Source: Acidobacteriota bacterium (GTDB lineage Bacteria > Acidobacteriota > Terriglobia > Terriglobales > Acidobacteriaceae). Taken from it: a stretch of DNA of 64,000 nucleotides. This document shows, one piece after another, positions 43,700 through 52,256 of the stretch. The first letter of the stretch is position 1. Each line of letters begins with the position of its first letter. A program made the position numbers and the translations under genes. The notes below the pieces were generated by a model. That model did not search any database, was not told where the DNA came from, and was given only the letters and a program-made list of their open reading frames with translations. Where the stretch lies: contig JAJZVX010000001.1 in NCBI GenBank assembly GCA_021846985.1, positions 248,001-312,000 of the forward strand, written 5' to 3'.

Positions 43700-44280
43700 G
43701 GTTGCTTCTCGCCCTGGACCAGCCATGAGTAACGCCACAGCCGCGCGGAGCCGTGCGGCGCAAATCCAGCCTCGCGCAGTTCGTGCTCGGCGTGGGCTGC
43801 GGCAATGCGATGATCAAGCGGCGGCCCGGCCGCGGGCTCCACGTCCGTACGCCAATCGAGAATGGCCACGCGGCCGCCGGGCTGCAAGATGCGTATGGCC
43901 TCGTGCAGTACCGCCTTGCGATCGTCGAACTCGTGCCAGATATTGGCCAGGAAGACCAGCGCGCACGATCCGGCTTGCAGGCTGGTTTCATGCGCCTCCG
44001 CCTGCACAAGCTCGACATGGGCCAGTTCCGGCGCGTTGAGTTTCTTTTCCAGCAGTGCCAGCATCTCCTGCTGCGCGTCCACCGCCACAATCTTGCCCGC
44101 GGGGCCGACGGCGCGGGCCAACGGCAAAGCGAAATAACCTGTGCCTGCGCCCACATCGGCCACCACTGTGCCGGGCTGAATCCGGAGCGCCTCAACAATC
44201 TCGTTGGGCGGCAGCCAGCGCAGCCGTTCCGGATCTTCGAGGCGGTTAGCATGGGCGGGATTGAACCGGCGCTCGTGCAT
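43696..44280 (-). CDS. SAM-dependent methyltransferase
   Basis: 194 residues. Class I Rossmann fold: motif I VVADVGAGTGYFALPLARAVG, acidic loop IVAVDAQQEML, motif II CALVFLANIWHEFDD, motif III ILQPGGRVAILDWR. Resembles the UbiE/ArsM-like branch. It starts with no gap after the DUF2892 gene, so it belongs to the efflux operon. Substrate unknown; methylation of a metalloid or of the exported compound is possible, though no ArsM cysteine triad is visible. Confidence 0.85.
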   Translation of the reverse strand: MHERRFNPAHANRLEDPERLRWLPPNEIVEALRIQPGTVVADVGAGTGYFALPLARAVGPAGKIVAVDAQQEMLALLEKKLNAPELAHVELVQAEAHETSLQAGSCALVFLANIWHEFDDRKAVLHEAIRILQPGGRVAILDWRTDVEPAAGPPLDHRIAAAHAEHELREAGFAPHGSARLWRYSWLVQGEKQP

Positions 44281-44490
44281 TCAGTTGGCCCTCGTGCAGC
44301 TTGCATCCTTCAGGCCAGCGGCGCGCAGAATCATCATCGCCGGGCACCAGTTGGTAAAGGCCGACTGCAGCAGGTTGAGGCCCACAAGAGCGGTTAGCCA
44401 GAGCCAGTTGGGCGAAACAAAATGCGCCATCCCCAGCGAAATCAGAATCACAACGGCGGCCATCAGCCGCAGTCCACGTTCAACGGTCAT
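44281..44490 (-). CDS. DUF2892 (YgaP-like) small membrane protein
   Basis: 69 residues from ATG 44490 with GGAG upstream. MTVERGLRLMAAVVILISLGMA, then LWLTALVGLNLLQSAFTNWCPAMMILRAAGL: two membrane segments and the NWCP motif typical of the inner-membrane domain fused to rhodaneses in YgaP. Overlaps the end of the RND gene by 4 bases. Function not established. Standalone copies often travel with rhodanese or metal/sulfur-handling genes. Confidence 0.85.
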   Translation of the reverse strand: MTVERGLRLMAAVVILISLGMAHFVSPNWLWLTALVGLNLLQSAFTNWCPAMMILRAAGLKDASCTRAN

Positions 44491-47400
44491 AGCGTTTCTC
44501 CTTCTTCGGATTTGGGTTCGAGGGCGGGCCCGGTCTTGTGGCCGCCATGAACCATGTAGTAAAGAACCGGGATGGTGGGCCACGACAGAAAAGTCGAAGC
44601 CACCGCGCCCGCCATCAGCGAAACGGCGAGTCCCTGGAAGATCGGGTCGGTGAGAATCACGCTCGCGCCCACCACCACTGCGGCTGCCGTCAGCAGCATG
44701 GGGCGGAAGCGCGTTGCGCCCGCGTCGATCACCGCGTCTTCCAGCGGCATACCCTGGCGGATGCGCAACTCAATGAAGTCCACTAGGATGATCGAATTGC
44801 GCACGATGATCCCGGCGCCCGCAATGAACCCGATCATCGAGGTCGCGGTAAAGAACGCGCCGATCATCGCGTGCGCGGGCATAATGCCCACCAGCGTCAG
44901 AGGAATGGGCGCCATGATGATCAGAGGCACAATGAAGGAGCGGAACCAGCCCACCACCAGCACGTAGATCAGCACCAGCACCGCGGCAAAGGCGATGCCC
45001 ATGTCGCGGAAAACTTCGATGGTGATCTGCCACTCGCCGTCCCACTTCATCGAGTAGTGGTCAGTCGACTCGGGCATGGTCGCGTTGTAGCGCTTCAGCG
45101 TGTACCCCGCGGGCAGTTTCAGATGATCCAGTTGCTTGTTCATCTTCAGAATCGCGTACACCGGGCTCTCTTCCGCGCCGGCCACGTCGCCGGTCACATA
45201 AACCACGCGCTTCAGATTCTTGTGATAGATGCTTTGCTCAATGGTGCCGTGCTCTATCTTTACCAGTTCGCGCAGTGAAACCATGGTTCCGTCGGCGCCG
45301 GGCAAATGGATATTCTCCAGTCCCTGCTCCGAAGAGCGGTCGGCGCGATCAATCTCGACGATTGCAGGCACCGGCTCGCGCGCCGTCCCGTCGTGGATCA
45401 GTCCCACCTGCATCCCCGAGGAGGCCAGCGCCAGCGCGTGGGCCACATCGGAAACGGCGATGCCGTGTTGCGCCGCCTTCACCTCATCCACGGTGATCTT
45501 CAGTTGGGGCTGCGGATCTTCGACATACCAGTCGATATCCACCACCCCCGGCGTGTGCAGGAAGATCTGCTTGATCTGCCCCGCCACCTCCGTCTGGCCG
45601 GCCAGATTCGGACCGTAAACCTCCGCCACCAGCGTCTGAATCACGGGCGGTCCCGGCGGCACTTCGCTCACCTGAATGCGCGCTCCATACGCCTTGCCGA
45701 TCTCGTCCAGAATCGGCCTCAGCCGTTTGGCGATCTCGTGGCTCTGTAGTTTGCGCTCCTTGGCCGGAAGCAGGTTCGCCTGGATATCGGCCTGGTTGGA
45801 CTGATGCCGCAGGTAATAGTGCCGTACCAGGCCGTTGAAGTTGTAGGGCCCTGAGGTGCCGGCGTAGTACTGATAGTTGGCCACATCCGGCTGCCGCGCG
45901 ATGGCGTCTCCCAGCGCCTGCGCCACGCGCGCCGTCTGCTCCAGCGGCGTTCCGTCGGGCATGTTGATCACCACTTGGAACTCGCTCTTGTTGTCGAAGG
46001 GCAGCATCTTCACGCGTACCAGTCCCAGCGGAACCAGTGCCACCGACGCCAGCAGCAACACCACCACCCCGGCAAAGAAAATGGTGCGGTTCCGTTCCGA
46101 CTCGATCAGCGGCGTCATGATGCGCCGATAGATCCGAGTGCGCCAGTTATCTGTTTCTGACTTTAAAGTGTGGGCGTTCCCGAGGTGTTTGCCCAGCAGG
46201 CGCAGGGCGGCCCATGGAGAGACCACGAAGGCCACCATCAGCGAAAAAAGCATGGCCGCCGAAGAGCCTACCGGAATGGGCCGCATGTAGGGGCCCATCA
46301 GGCCGCGCACAAACGCCATCGGAAGCACCGCCGCTATCACCGTGAAGGTGGCCAGAATGGTGGGGTTGCCCACCTCGGCCACGGCCTCCACAGCCACATC
46401 GCTGATGGGGCGGCCCTGGTTTTCCGGCAGCCGGAAGTGGCGCACCATGTTTTCCACCACCACAATCGCGTCGTCCACCAGAATGCCGATGCTGAAGATC
46501 AGCGCAAACAGCGTCACGCGGTTGATGGTGTAACCCATCAGGTAGAACACCAGCATGGTGAGCGCCAGCGTGACCGGAATGGCCAGCAGCACCACCCCCG
46601 ACTCGCGCCAGCCTAGGAACAAGGCAACCAGAAAGGTGACCGAAAGCGTCGCTAGCAGCAGGTGCTCGAGCAGTTCGTCGGATTTGTCCTTTGCCGTTTC
46701 GCCGTAGTTGCGCGTGATGGTCACGTTTACGTCGCGGGGAACACTGACGCCTTGCATCTCATGGACGCGCTTCATCACGGCGTTGGCAATGTCGGTAGCG
46801 TTGGTGCCCTTGCGTTTGGCAACCGTCAGAGTCACCGCGGGGAACTGGCCGGTAGCGGCGCTGCTCATGTGCCCGGTGCCAAAGACCACATAATTGGCGG
46901 GCTCGCCGGCGCCATCCACAATCTTATCGGCCACGTCGCGCAGATAGATGGGGCGCCCGTGTGCCATGCCTACCACAACAGCTTCCAGGTCTTCACGGCG
47001 CGTGAACAGGTTGCCGGCCTCCACGCGGATTTCCTGGTTGTTCTCTGCAAAGCTGCCCGTTTGCAGGCGCGCGTTGGCGGCCTGCAGATGCCCGGCGATG
47101 GCCAGCGGCGACAGTCCGTAGGCGTTCAGTTTAGCCGTGCTCAACACCACCCGCATGGTGCGTGGCAGGCCTCCGATGACGCTCGTCTCGGAGACATCCG
47201 GTATCTGCGCAACGCTATGCCGCACTTCGTCGGCAATGGCGCGCAGTTGATAGCCGTTGTAATGCGGACCCCACAGTGTCAGCGACAGAATCGGCACGTC
47301 GTCAATGGAGCGCGCCCGGATCAGCGGCTGCGTAACCCCGGGTGGCATCTGGTCGAAGTTTGAGTAGAGCTTGCTGTAGACCTTGATCAGCGCGTCTTCC

Positions 47401-47723
47401 TGCGGCGTGCCCACCAGGAAGCGAACGATCACCAGGCTCTGCCCCGGCGCTGAGGTCGAGTAGACATACTCCACCCCCGGAATCTGGTGCACCAGGGTCT
47501 CGATCGGCAGCGTCACGCGCTCTTCCACCTCGGCCGCCGAGGCGCCCGGCATGGCCGTGGCCACATCCAGCATCGGCACCATGATCTGTGGATCTTCCTC
47601 GCGCGGAATAATGGCCACCGAGAAGATACCCAGGGCGAGCGCCGCTGCGATGAACAGTGGTGTCAGCTTCGAGTTCAGAAAGCTGTGCGCAATGTGTCCG
47701 GCAATTCCCAGTTCCTGCTTCAT
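44487..47723 (-). CDS. RND-family efflux pump (AcrB/MMPL-type trimer subunit)
   Basis: 1078 residues, twelve membrane segments, two large periplasmic loops. Seen: N-terminal SKLTPLFIAAALALGIFSVAIIPREEDPQI; MPGASAAEVEERVTLPIE; proton-relay acidic pair GILVDDAIVVVENMVRH; and the C-terminal repeat FIAGAGIIVRNSIILVDFIE. The N-terminal REEDPQI and the methionine-poor porter domain fit a general or anion/hydrophobic efflux subgroup better than CusA. It forms the inner-membrane proton-driven part of a tripartite pump with the two upstream genes. Confidence 0.93.
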   Translation of the reverse strand: MKQELGIAGHIAHSFLNSKLTPLFIAAALALGIFSVAIIPREEDPQIMVPMLDVATAMPGASAAEVEERVTLPIETLVHQIPGVEYVYSTSAPGQSLVIVRFLVGTPQEDALIKVYSKLYSNFDQMPPGVTQPLIRARSIDDVPILSLTLWGPHYNGYQLRAIADEVRHSVAQIPDVSETSVIGGLPRTMRVVLSTAKLNAYGLSPLAIAGHLQAANARLQTGSFAENNQEIRVEAGNLFTRREDLEAVVVGMAHGRPIYLRDVADKIVDGAGEPANYVVFGTGHMSSAATGQFPAVTLTVAKRKGTNATDIANAVMKRVHEMQGVSVPRDVNVTITRNYGETAKDKSDELLEHLLLATLSVTFLVALFLGWRESGVVLLAIPVTLALTMLVFYLMGYTINRVTLFALIFSIGILVDDAIVVVENMVRHFRLPENQGRPISDVAVEAVAEVGNPTILATFTVIAAVLPMAFVRGLMGPYMRPIPVGSSAAMLFSLMVAFVVSPWAALRLLGKHLGNAHTLKSETDNWRTRIYRRIMTPLIESERNRTIFFAGVVVLLLASVALVPLGLVRVKMLPFDNKSEFQVVINMPDGTPLEQTARVAQALGDAIARQPDVANYQYYAGTSGPYNFNGLVRHYYLRHQSNQADIQANLLPAKERKLQSHEIAKRLRPILDEIGKAYGARIQVSEVPPGPPVIQTLVAEVYGPNLAGQTEVAGQIKQIFLHTPGVVDIDWYVEDPQPQLKITVDEVKAAQHGIAVSDVAHALALASSGMQVGLIHDGTAREPVPAIVEIDRADRSSEQGLENIHLPGADGTMVSLRELVKIEHGTIEQSIYHKNLKRVVYVTGDVAGAEESPVYAILKMNKQLDHLKLPAGYTLKRYNATMPESTDHYSMKWDGEWQITIEVFRDMGIAFAAVLVLIYVLVVGWFRSFIVPLIIMAPIPLTLVGIMPAHAMIGAFFTATSMIGFIAGAGIIVRNSIILVDFIELRIRQGMPLEDAVIDAGATRFRPMLLTAAAVVVGASVILTDPIFQGLAVSLMAGAVASTFLSWPTIPVLYYMVHGGHKTGPALEPKSEEGETL

Positions 47724-48829
47724 GGCTGAGCCTCGATGCGCTTGCCGGCCAAATCCCGGTCGGAGGGCGCGTCCACCAGCTTCTCGCCTGCCGATACTCC
47801 AGAAAGCACCTCAACGCGGTCTCCGTGGGGATTGCCCAGCGTGAGATAACGAAGCTGTGCAATGCCCTGGCTGTCCAGAACGTAGGCGCAGGGAAGGGAA
47901 CCGCGCATCACCACGGCAGAGCGCGGAATGAGAATGGCCTGTTTTTCACCGTTGTCGAAATTCGCGGTTCCGTACATGCCCGCCCTCAACGGGCTTGAAG
48001 AAGGAAGATTGATCTTCACCAGAAAACTGTGGCTTGCAGGATCGGCGGCAGGCACAATCTCGGCCACTACCCCCGGCAAGGCAGCCGATCCGGCGCCGTC
48101 GATCGTCACCGGCACCTTCATGCCGTTGTGCACAATGCCGATGACCGATTCGTCCACCGTGGTCTGCAGTTGCAGCGTGCCAGCCCGATCCACCTGGAGC
48201 AGCGGCTGACCCGGTGTGGCCATGGTTCCAGGATCGGCCATTCGCGCCGTGACCACGCCGGAGAAGGACGCGACCAGCCGCGTATACCCCAACATGGTGC
48301 GCGCGGCGCTCTCCTGCGCCCGCGCCGCCTCAGCTTGGGCGCGCATGGCCTCCAATTGCGCATCTGCTGCCTGGGCCTGCCGCGTCACCACGTCCATCTC
48401 TTGCGGGCTTACGCTCTTCTGCGTCTCAAGCTGCTTGTAGCGCGCCAGCGTGCTCTCCGCCAGCTTGGCCTGGGTCTCCGCCGCAGTTTCCTGATCATGG
48501 GCCGCCTTCACGCCGGCCTTGGCTTGCATGGCCGAAGCGCGCAATGCCGCATCGTCAAGCACTGCCAGTGTCTGTCCTGCGCGCACCGTGTCGCCTTCGC
48601 GCACCAGCACCTGCTGGATGCGCCCCATCACCTGCGCCGATACCATCGCGGTCTCGCGCGCATGCACCGTCCCCGTGGTCTTCAGCGTAACGGGCACTTG
48701 CTGCTGCTGGCTTTCTACCAGTTTCGCTTGTGCTGTCTGAATGGCTGGTGAGGCAGGCTCGCCGTCATGACAGCCGCCCAGCAGCGCCGCGGCTACGGCT
48801 AAAACTCCGGCTCCGAAGAGAGTTCTCAT
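47720..48829 (-). CDS. RND efflux periplasmic adaptor (membrane fusion lipoprotein)
   Basis: 369 residues. Lipobox LLGGC at about residues 17-21. Seen: biotinyl-lipoyl halves (MGRIQQVLVREGDTVRAGQTLAVLD and YTRLVASFSGVVTARMADPGTM), a long Ala/Gln/Glu coiled-coil hairpin between them (about 100-175), then beta-barrel and membrane-proximal domains. Links the RND pump to TolC. Overlaps both neighbours by 4 bases. Confidence 0.94.
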   Translation of the reverse strand: MRTLFGAGVLAVAAALLGGCHDGEPASPAIQTAQAKLVESQQQQVPVTLKTTGTVHARETAMVSAQVMGRIQQVLVREGDTVRAGQTLAVLDDAALRASAMQAKAGVKAAHDQETAAETQAKLAESTLARYKQLETQKSVSPQEMDVVTRQAQAADAQLEAMRAQAEAARAQESAARTMLGYTRLVASFSGVVTARMADPGTMATPGQPLLQVDRAGTLQLQTTVDESVIGIVHNGMKVPVTIDGAGSAALPGVVAEIVPAADPASHSFLVKINLPSSSPLRAGMYGTANFDNGEKQAILIPRSAVVMRGSLPCAYVLDSQGIAQLRYLTLGNPHGDRVEVLSGVSAGEKLVDAPSDRDLAGKRIEAQP

Positions 48830-50181
48830 TGCAATTCCTCCGCCGCATCGGGAGTCAGTTTCCCTGTCGCGTATAAAACTTCCGTATAAGCCATGGCATT
48901 GCCGTAAACGGCATGCCAGTAGCTGGTTTGGCTCTGGCGCTCCGCGTCTTCGGCGCGCAGCAAATCGGTGATGGTCGCCAGCCCTGCGCTATAGCGGTTC
49001 TTCAGGATGCGCAGACTTTCCGCTGACTGGGCCAGGGCCGCGCGCGCCGTCGCCACGGAAAGCGCTGCCGTCTGCAAGTGAATATGCGCTTGGCTTACCT
49101 GTAACCGCACCTGCTGTTGATACGAGGCCACCTGCGCGTCGATGCGCTGCTTGGAGGCGCGCTCGCTGGCCAGTTGCGCGCGCTTGCCGAAGGGCAGAAT
49201 GTCCATGTTGATCTGCACCCCGGCCACCCAGTTGTTGCCGCCGGCCGTGTTCAGTGAGCCGCGGTCTTCTTCCCAGTTGCCATAGGCGCTGACGCGCGGG
49301 CCAAAGTCCGACCGCGCCGCAGCCACCGCTGAAGCCTGCGCGGATTGTACCTGGCCCAGTGCGGTCAGGTCGGGCCGCGCCTTTTCCGCCTCGGCAATCT
49401 CCTGTTCCAACTCCCCCTGCGGAAACTCGTGCGCGTCGATGGCCTTTAGATCGCAGCGCTTCAGCTCCGGCGTGCCCATGGCTTCGCGCAGTTGCGCCCA
49501 AGCCAGTTCCAGGTCGCCCTGGGCCGCGATCAGCTCCTGCTTGCGCGCTGCCACATTCACCTCTGCGGACATGCGATCCGACTCCACCGCCAGTCCCGCT
49601 TTCACGTGCTGGTCTATTGAAGCCAGCAGCGCCGCGGCCGTATCCTGCTCGTGTTGCGCTACGGATATCTCGCGCTGCGCGTAGAGCACGGACTGATAGG
49701 CATTCACCACGCGGAAGACGATGCGCTGATCCACGGCCTTGGCCGACGAAGCCGCGCTGGCCTTGAACAAGTCCGCGCGATGAATCTCCCGCTGCGTCTT
49801 GAACGAGTTGAACGCCATCCACGAGCCTGAGAACCGCGAACTGAAATTCCCGATCGGCTGCGGACGATTCAGTGAATCCAGACTGAAGTTGGCTTGCGTA
49901 AACTGCCGCTGCCGCAGCAACTCCCCAAAGACATAAACCGGATCGTCGCCCCGCGAGATGTCTTCAATAAAGTTGAGCTGAGGCAGCAGCGCGGTACGCG
50001 CCAGGCTGGCGGCCGATGAGGCCTCCTGGGTGCCGGCGTGTGCCATCGCTGCGTCTGGGTTCGAGCCCAGCGCCCGATCAATGGCTTGCCGCAACGTCAG
50101 GCTGTCCTGTGCGGCGGCGCTCCACGCCCCTAGACACATCAGGAGCGCTACGCTCATGAAGCGAGAAACACGGGAATTCAT
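48826..50181 (-). CDS. TolC-family outer-membrane efflux protein
   Basis: 451 residues from ATG 50181 (MNSRVSRFMSVALLMCLGAWSAAAQ, a good signal peptide, with GAGGT upstream); ATG 50211 would add ten residues. Two repeats of the outer-membrane-factor domain: SLTLRQAIDRALGSNPD...LARTALLPQLNF and the second half ending with LKNRYSAGLATITDLLRAEDAERQSQTSYWHAVYGNAMAYTEVLYATG. First gene of the tolC-mfp-rnd operon, which continues into DUF2892, methyltransferase and further genes. Confidence 0.93.
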   Translation of the reverse strand: MNSRVSRFMSVALLMCLGAWSAAAQDSLTLRQAIDRALGSNPDAAMAHAGTQEASSAASLARTALLPQLNFIEDISRGDDPVYVFGELLRQRQFTQANFSLDSLNRPQPIGNFSSRFSGSWMAFNSFKTQREIHRADLFKASAASSAKAVDQRIVFRVVNAYQSVLYAQREISVAQHEQDTAAALLASIDQHVKAGLAVESDRMSAEVNVAARKQELIAAQGDLELAWAQLREAMGTPELKRCDLKAIDAHEFPQGELEQEIAEAEKARPDLTALGQVQSAQASAVAAARSDFGPRVSAYGNWEEDRGSLNTAGGNNWVAGVQINMDILPFGKRAQLASERASKQRIDAQVASYQQQVRLQVSQAHIHLQTAALSVATARAALAQSAESLRILKNRYSAGLATITDLLRAEDAERQSQTSYWHAVYGNAMAYTEVLYATGKLTPDAAEELQ

Positions 50182-50448
50182 GGATTGAATTGACCTCGGT
50201 AGTGCTTTCATACAATTAAAGTCCCGGAATCCCGGTTCCGTTACAAATTTGTGCGGGATAAATTCTTCATCGGCACAGACCCCGGCGCAGGGGAGGGGTT
50301 TGCGGTTTCAAAAGGCAGGTGGAGATCTCTCTAATATATTCATCAACAATGATTTAAGAGAATGAGGCGCCGGGAAGATCAGCCCGCGGACGTTAGGCAA
50401 GGACGCTCTTGTCATGGGAATCTTTTTGCAGTGAAGCTGGCGGTGCGC

Positions 50449-52233
50449 TTACAAAACCTCCGACCAGGTGGGGGAGGCGGCAAAGGCGGCGTGAATAAGC
50501 CCCACGTGGGAGTAGGTCTGCGGAAAGTTGCCCCACATGCGCGGTTCCACCGGATCGTGATCCTCTGAGAGCAGCCCCAGAGGCGACAGCGCGCGATGAA
50601 TGCGGTCGAAGACTGCCGATGCCTGCTCGCGATGGCCCGCGGCGGCCAGGGCTTCAATCAGCCAGAAGGTGCAGATCACAAACGCCACGGCGGGCTTGCC
50701 GAAGCCGTCATTCAGGCTGTAGCGCTGCAGCCAGTCGCCCATCGAGAGATCCCGGTGAATGGCCTCTACGGTACTTATCAGCATGGGGTCGCCGGGCGGG
50801 AGAAAGCGCAGACTTACCATCTGCAGCAGAGAAGCATCCAGGTCTTCGCCGCCATAATGGCCCACAAAGCTCTTCTTCGCGGGGTTCCACGAGTTGGCCA
50901 TTACCTCGGCGTGGATGCGCGCGGCCGCGGTTTGGTACCCGGCTGCGCGCTCCGGCGCGTGCTGATCGGCAATCCGCGCCATGCGGTCGGCCGCGGCCCA
51001 GCACATCAGGCTCGAGAAGGTCTGCGGTTGCCACTCGGTGCGATACTCCCAGATACCCGCGTCGGGAATGCCGGTCATGGAGATAGCCTTTTGCGCCAGC
51101 CCTTCGATGAGCCGCAGCGCGGCGGGTGAACGCTCCGCGCTCAGCCGTTCGTCCATGAAAATGGGCGCCAGGGCAAGCACCATTTCTCCGAAGATGTCGT
51201 TCTGCGAGTGCAGCGCGGCGCCGTTGCCAATACGCACGGGTTGTTCGCCGTTGTACCCCGGCCAGTTTTCCAACACTGTCTCTTCCAGGTTCTGTGAGCC
51301 GTCCACGCGATAGAGCGGCGCCAGGTTCAATCCCGGCGCGCCTCCGGCCACGTTCAGCAGATACTGCACAAACTGCTCGCGCTCTTCGAACTGCCCCAGC
51401 AGGCCGAAGGCATTTAGCACGTAGTAGGAATCGCGCAGCCAGCAGTAGCGGTAGTCCCAGGTGCGGCCGCTTCCCGGTGACTCAGGGATCGACGTGGTCA
51501 TGGACGCGATGATCGCTCCCGTATCTTCAAAACAGTGCAGTTTCAGCGTCAGCGCGGAGCGGATCGTTTCCTGCTGGAAGAGCGGAGGAATGTCGCACTG
51601 CTTCACCCAGCGCTGCCAGTAGCGCGTGGTCTCGTTCAGAAAGCGCTCGCAGAGCGGCGCCAGCGGCTCTTCCACGGGAGCGCCCCAGGTCAGCACCAGA
51701 TGCTGGCGGCCAGTTAGCGTGAAGGGCTGACCGCCCAGATAGGACAGCGGAATGTCCGTCGTAAGGCGCAACTGGCTTGAGAAGCCCTCGAAACGCACGT
51801 GATGCGAGCCCTGCATGCGCGCGGGCCGCCCTTTGGACCATCCCAGCCGCGGCTCGCACGACACCGCGATGCGCGGCGTCCCTTCGATCAGGTCCACGAT
51901 GCGCATCAACTGGGTAGGGCGGAACGCGCGATCATAGTGAATGAAACGCGGCGCAAAATCAATCACCCGGAACGAGCCAGTCGCTGTGTGAAACGTGGTC
52001 TCAAGGATGTTGGTGTTGGGAATGTAGCGCTGCGTGCCGGCTTCGCCCCCGGCCGGCCCAATGCGAAAGCAGCCGCCCTCCCCGTCGTCGAGCAGCGTGG
52101 AGAAGACCGGCTCCGAGTCGAAGCGCGGAAGGCAGCACCATACCACTTCGCCGCTGTTGTGAACCAGCGCGGAGAACTGGCAATTGCCAATCAGCCCCAG
52201 GTCTTCCAGCCGGATATTGTCGCCTTGGCCCAT
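50449..52233 (-). CDS. GH15-family protein (glucoamylase/trehalase-like), general base apparently lost
   Basis: 594 residues, cytoplasmic. An N-terminal beta-sandwich precedes the (alpha/alpha)6 barrel, with GSGRTWDYRYCWLRDSYYVL and the general acid in GIWEYRTEWQPQTFSSLMCW. The second conserved site, normally DDFGxPExAFxxCTFW in this OtsA-linked subgroup, reads NDGFGKPAVAFVICTFW: the Glu expected to be the base is Ala. Hydrolysis may be weak or absent unless another residue substitutes. Divergent from the OtsA gene with only 23 bases between starts. Linked to trehalose/glucan metabolism by context. Confidence 0.88.
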   Translation of the reverse strand: MGQGDNIRLEDLGLIGNCQFSALVHNSGEVVWCCLPRFDSEPVFSTLLDDGEGGCFRIGPAGGEAGTQRYIPNTNILETTFHTATGSFRVIDFAPRFIHYDRAFRPTQLMRIVDLIEGTPRIAVSCEPRLGWSKGRPARMQGSHHVRFEGFSSQLRLTTDIPLSYLGGQPFTLTGRQHLVLTWGAPVEEPLAPLCERFLNETTRYWQRWVKQCDIPPLFQQETIRSALTLKLHCFEDTGAIIASMTTSIPESPGSGRTWDYRYCWLRDSYYVLNAFGLLGQFEEREQFVQYLLNVAGGAPGLNLAPLYRVDGSQNLEETVLENWPGYNGEQPVRIGNGAALHSQNDIFGEMVLALAPIFMDERLSAERSPAALRLIEGLAQKAISMTGIPDAGIWEYRTEWQPQTFSSLMCWAAADRMARIADQHAPERAAGYQTAAARIHAEVMANSWNPAKKSFVGHYGGEDLDASLLQMVSLRFLPPGDPMLISTVEAIHRDLSMGDWLQRYSLNDGFGKPAVAFVICTFWLIEALAAAGHREQASAVFDRIHRALSPLGLLSEDHDPVEPRMWGNFPQTYSHVGLIHAAFAASPTWSEVL

Positions 52234-52256
52234 AACGTTTGTGCTTCAATAAGAGT

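Noticed and set aside
44487-47723. CusA-type copper/silver pump
   Set aside because: The methionine ladder of heavy-metal RND pumps is not visible; general RND efflux is safer.
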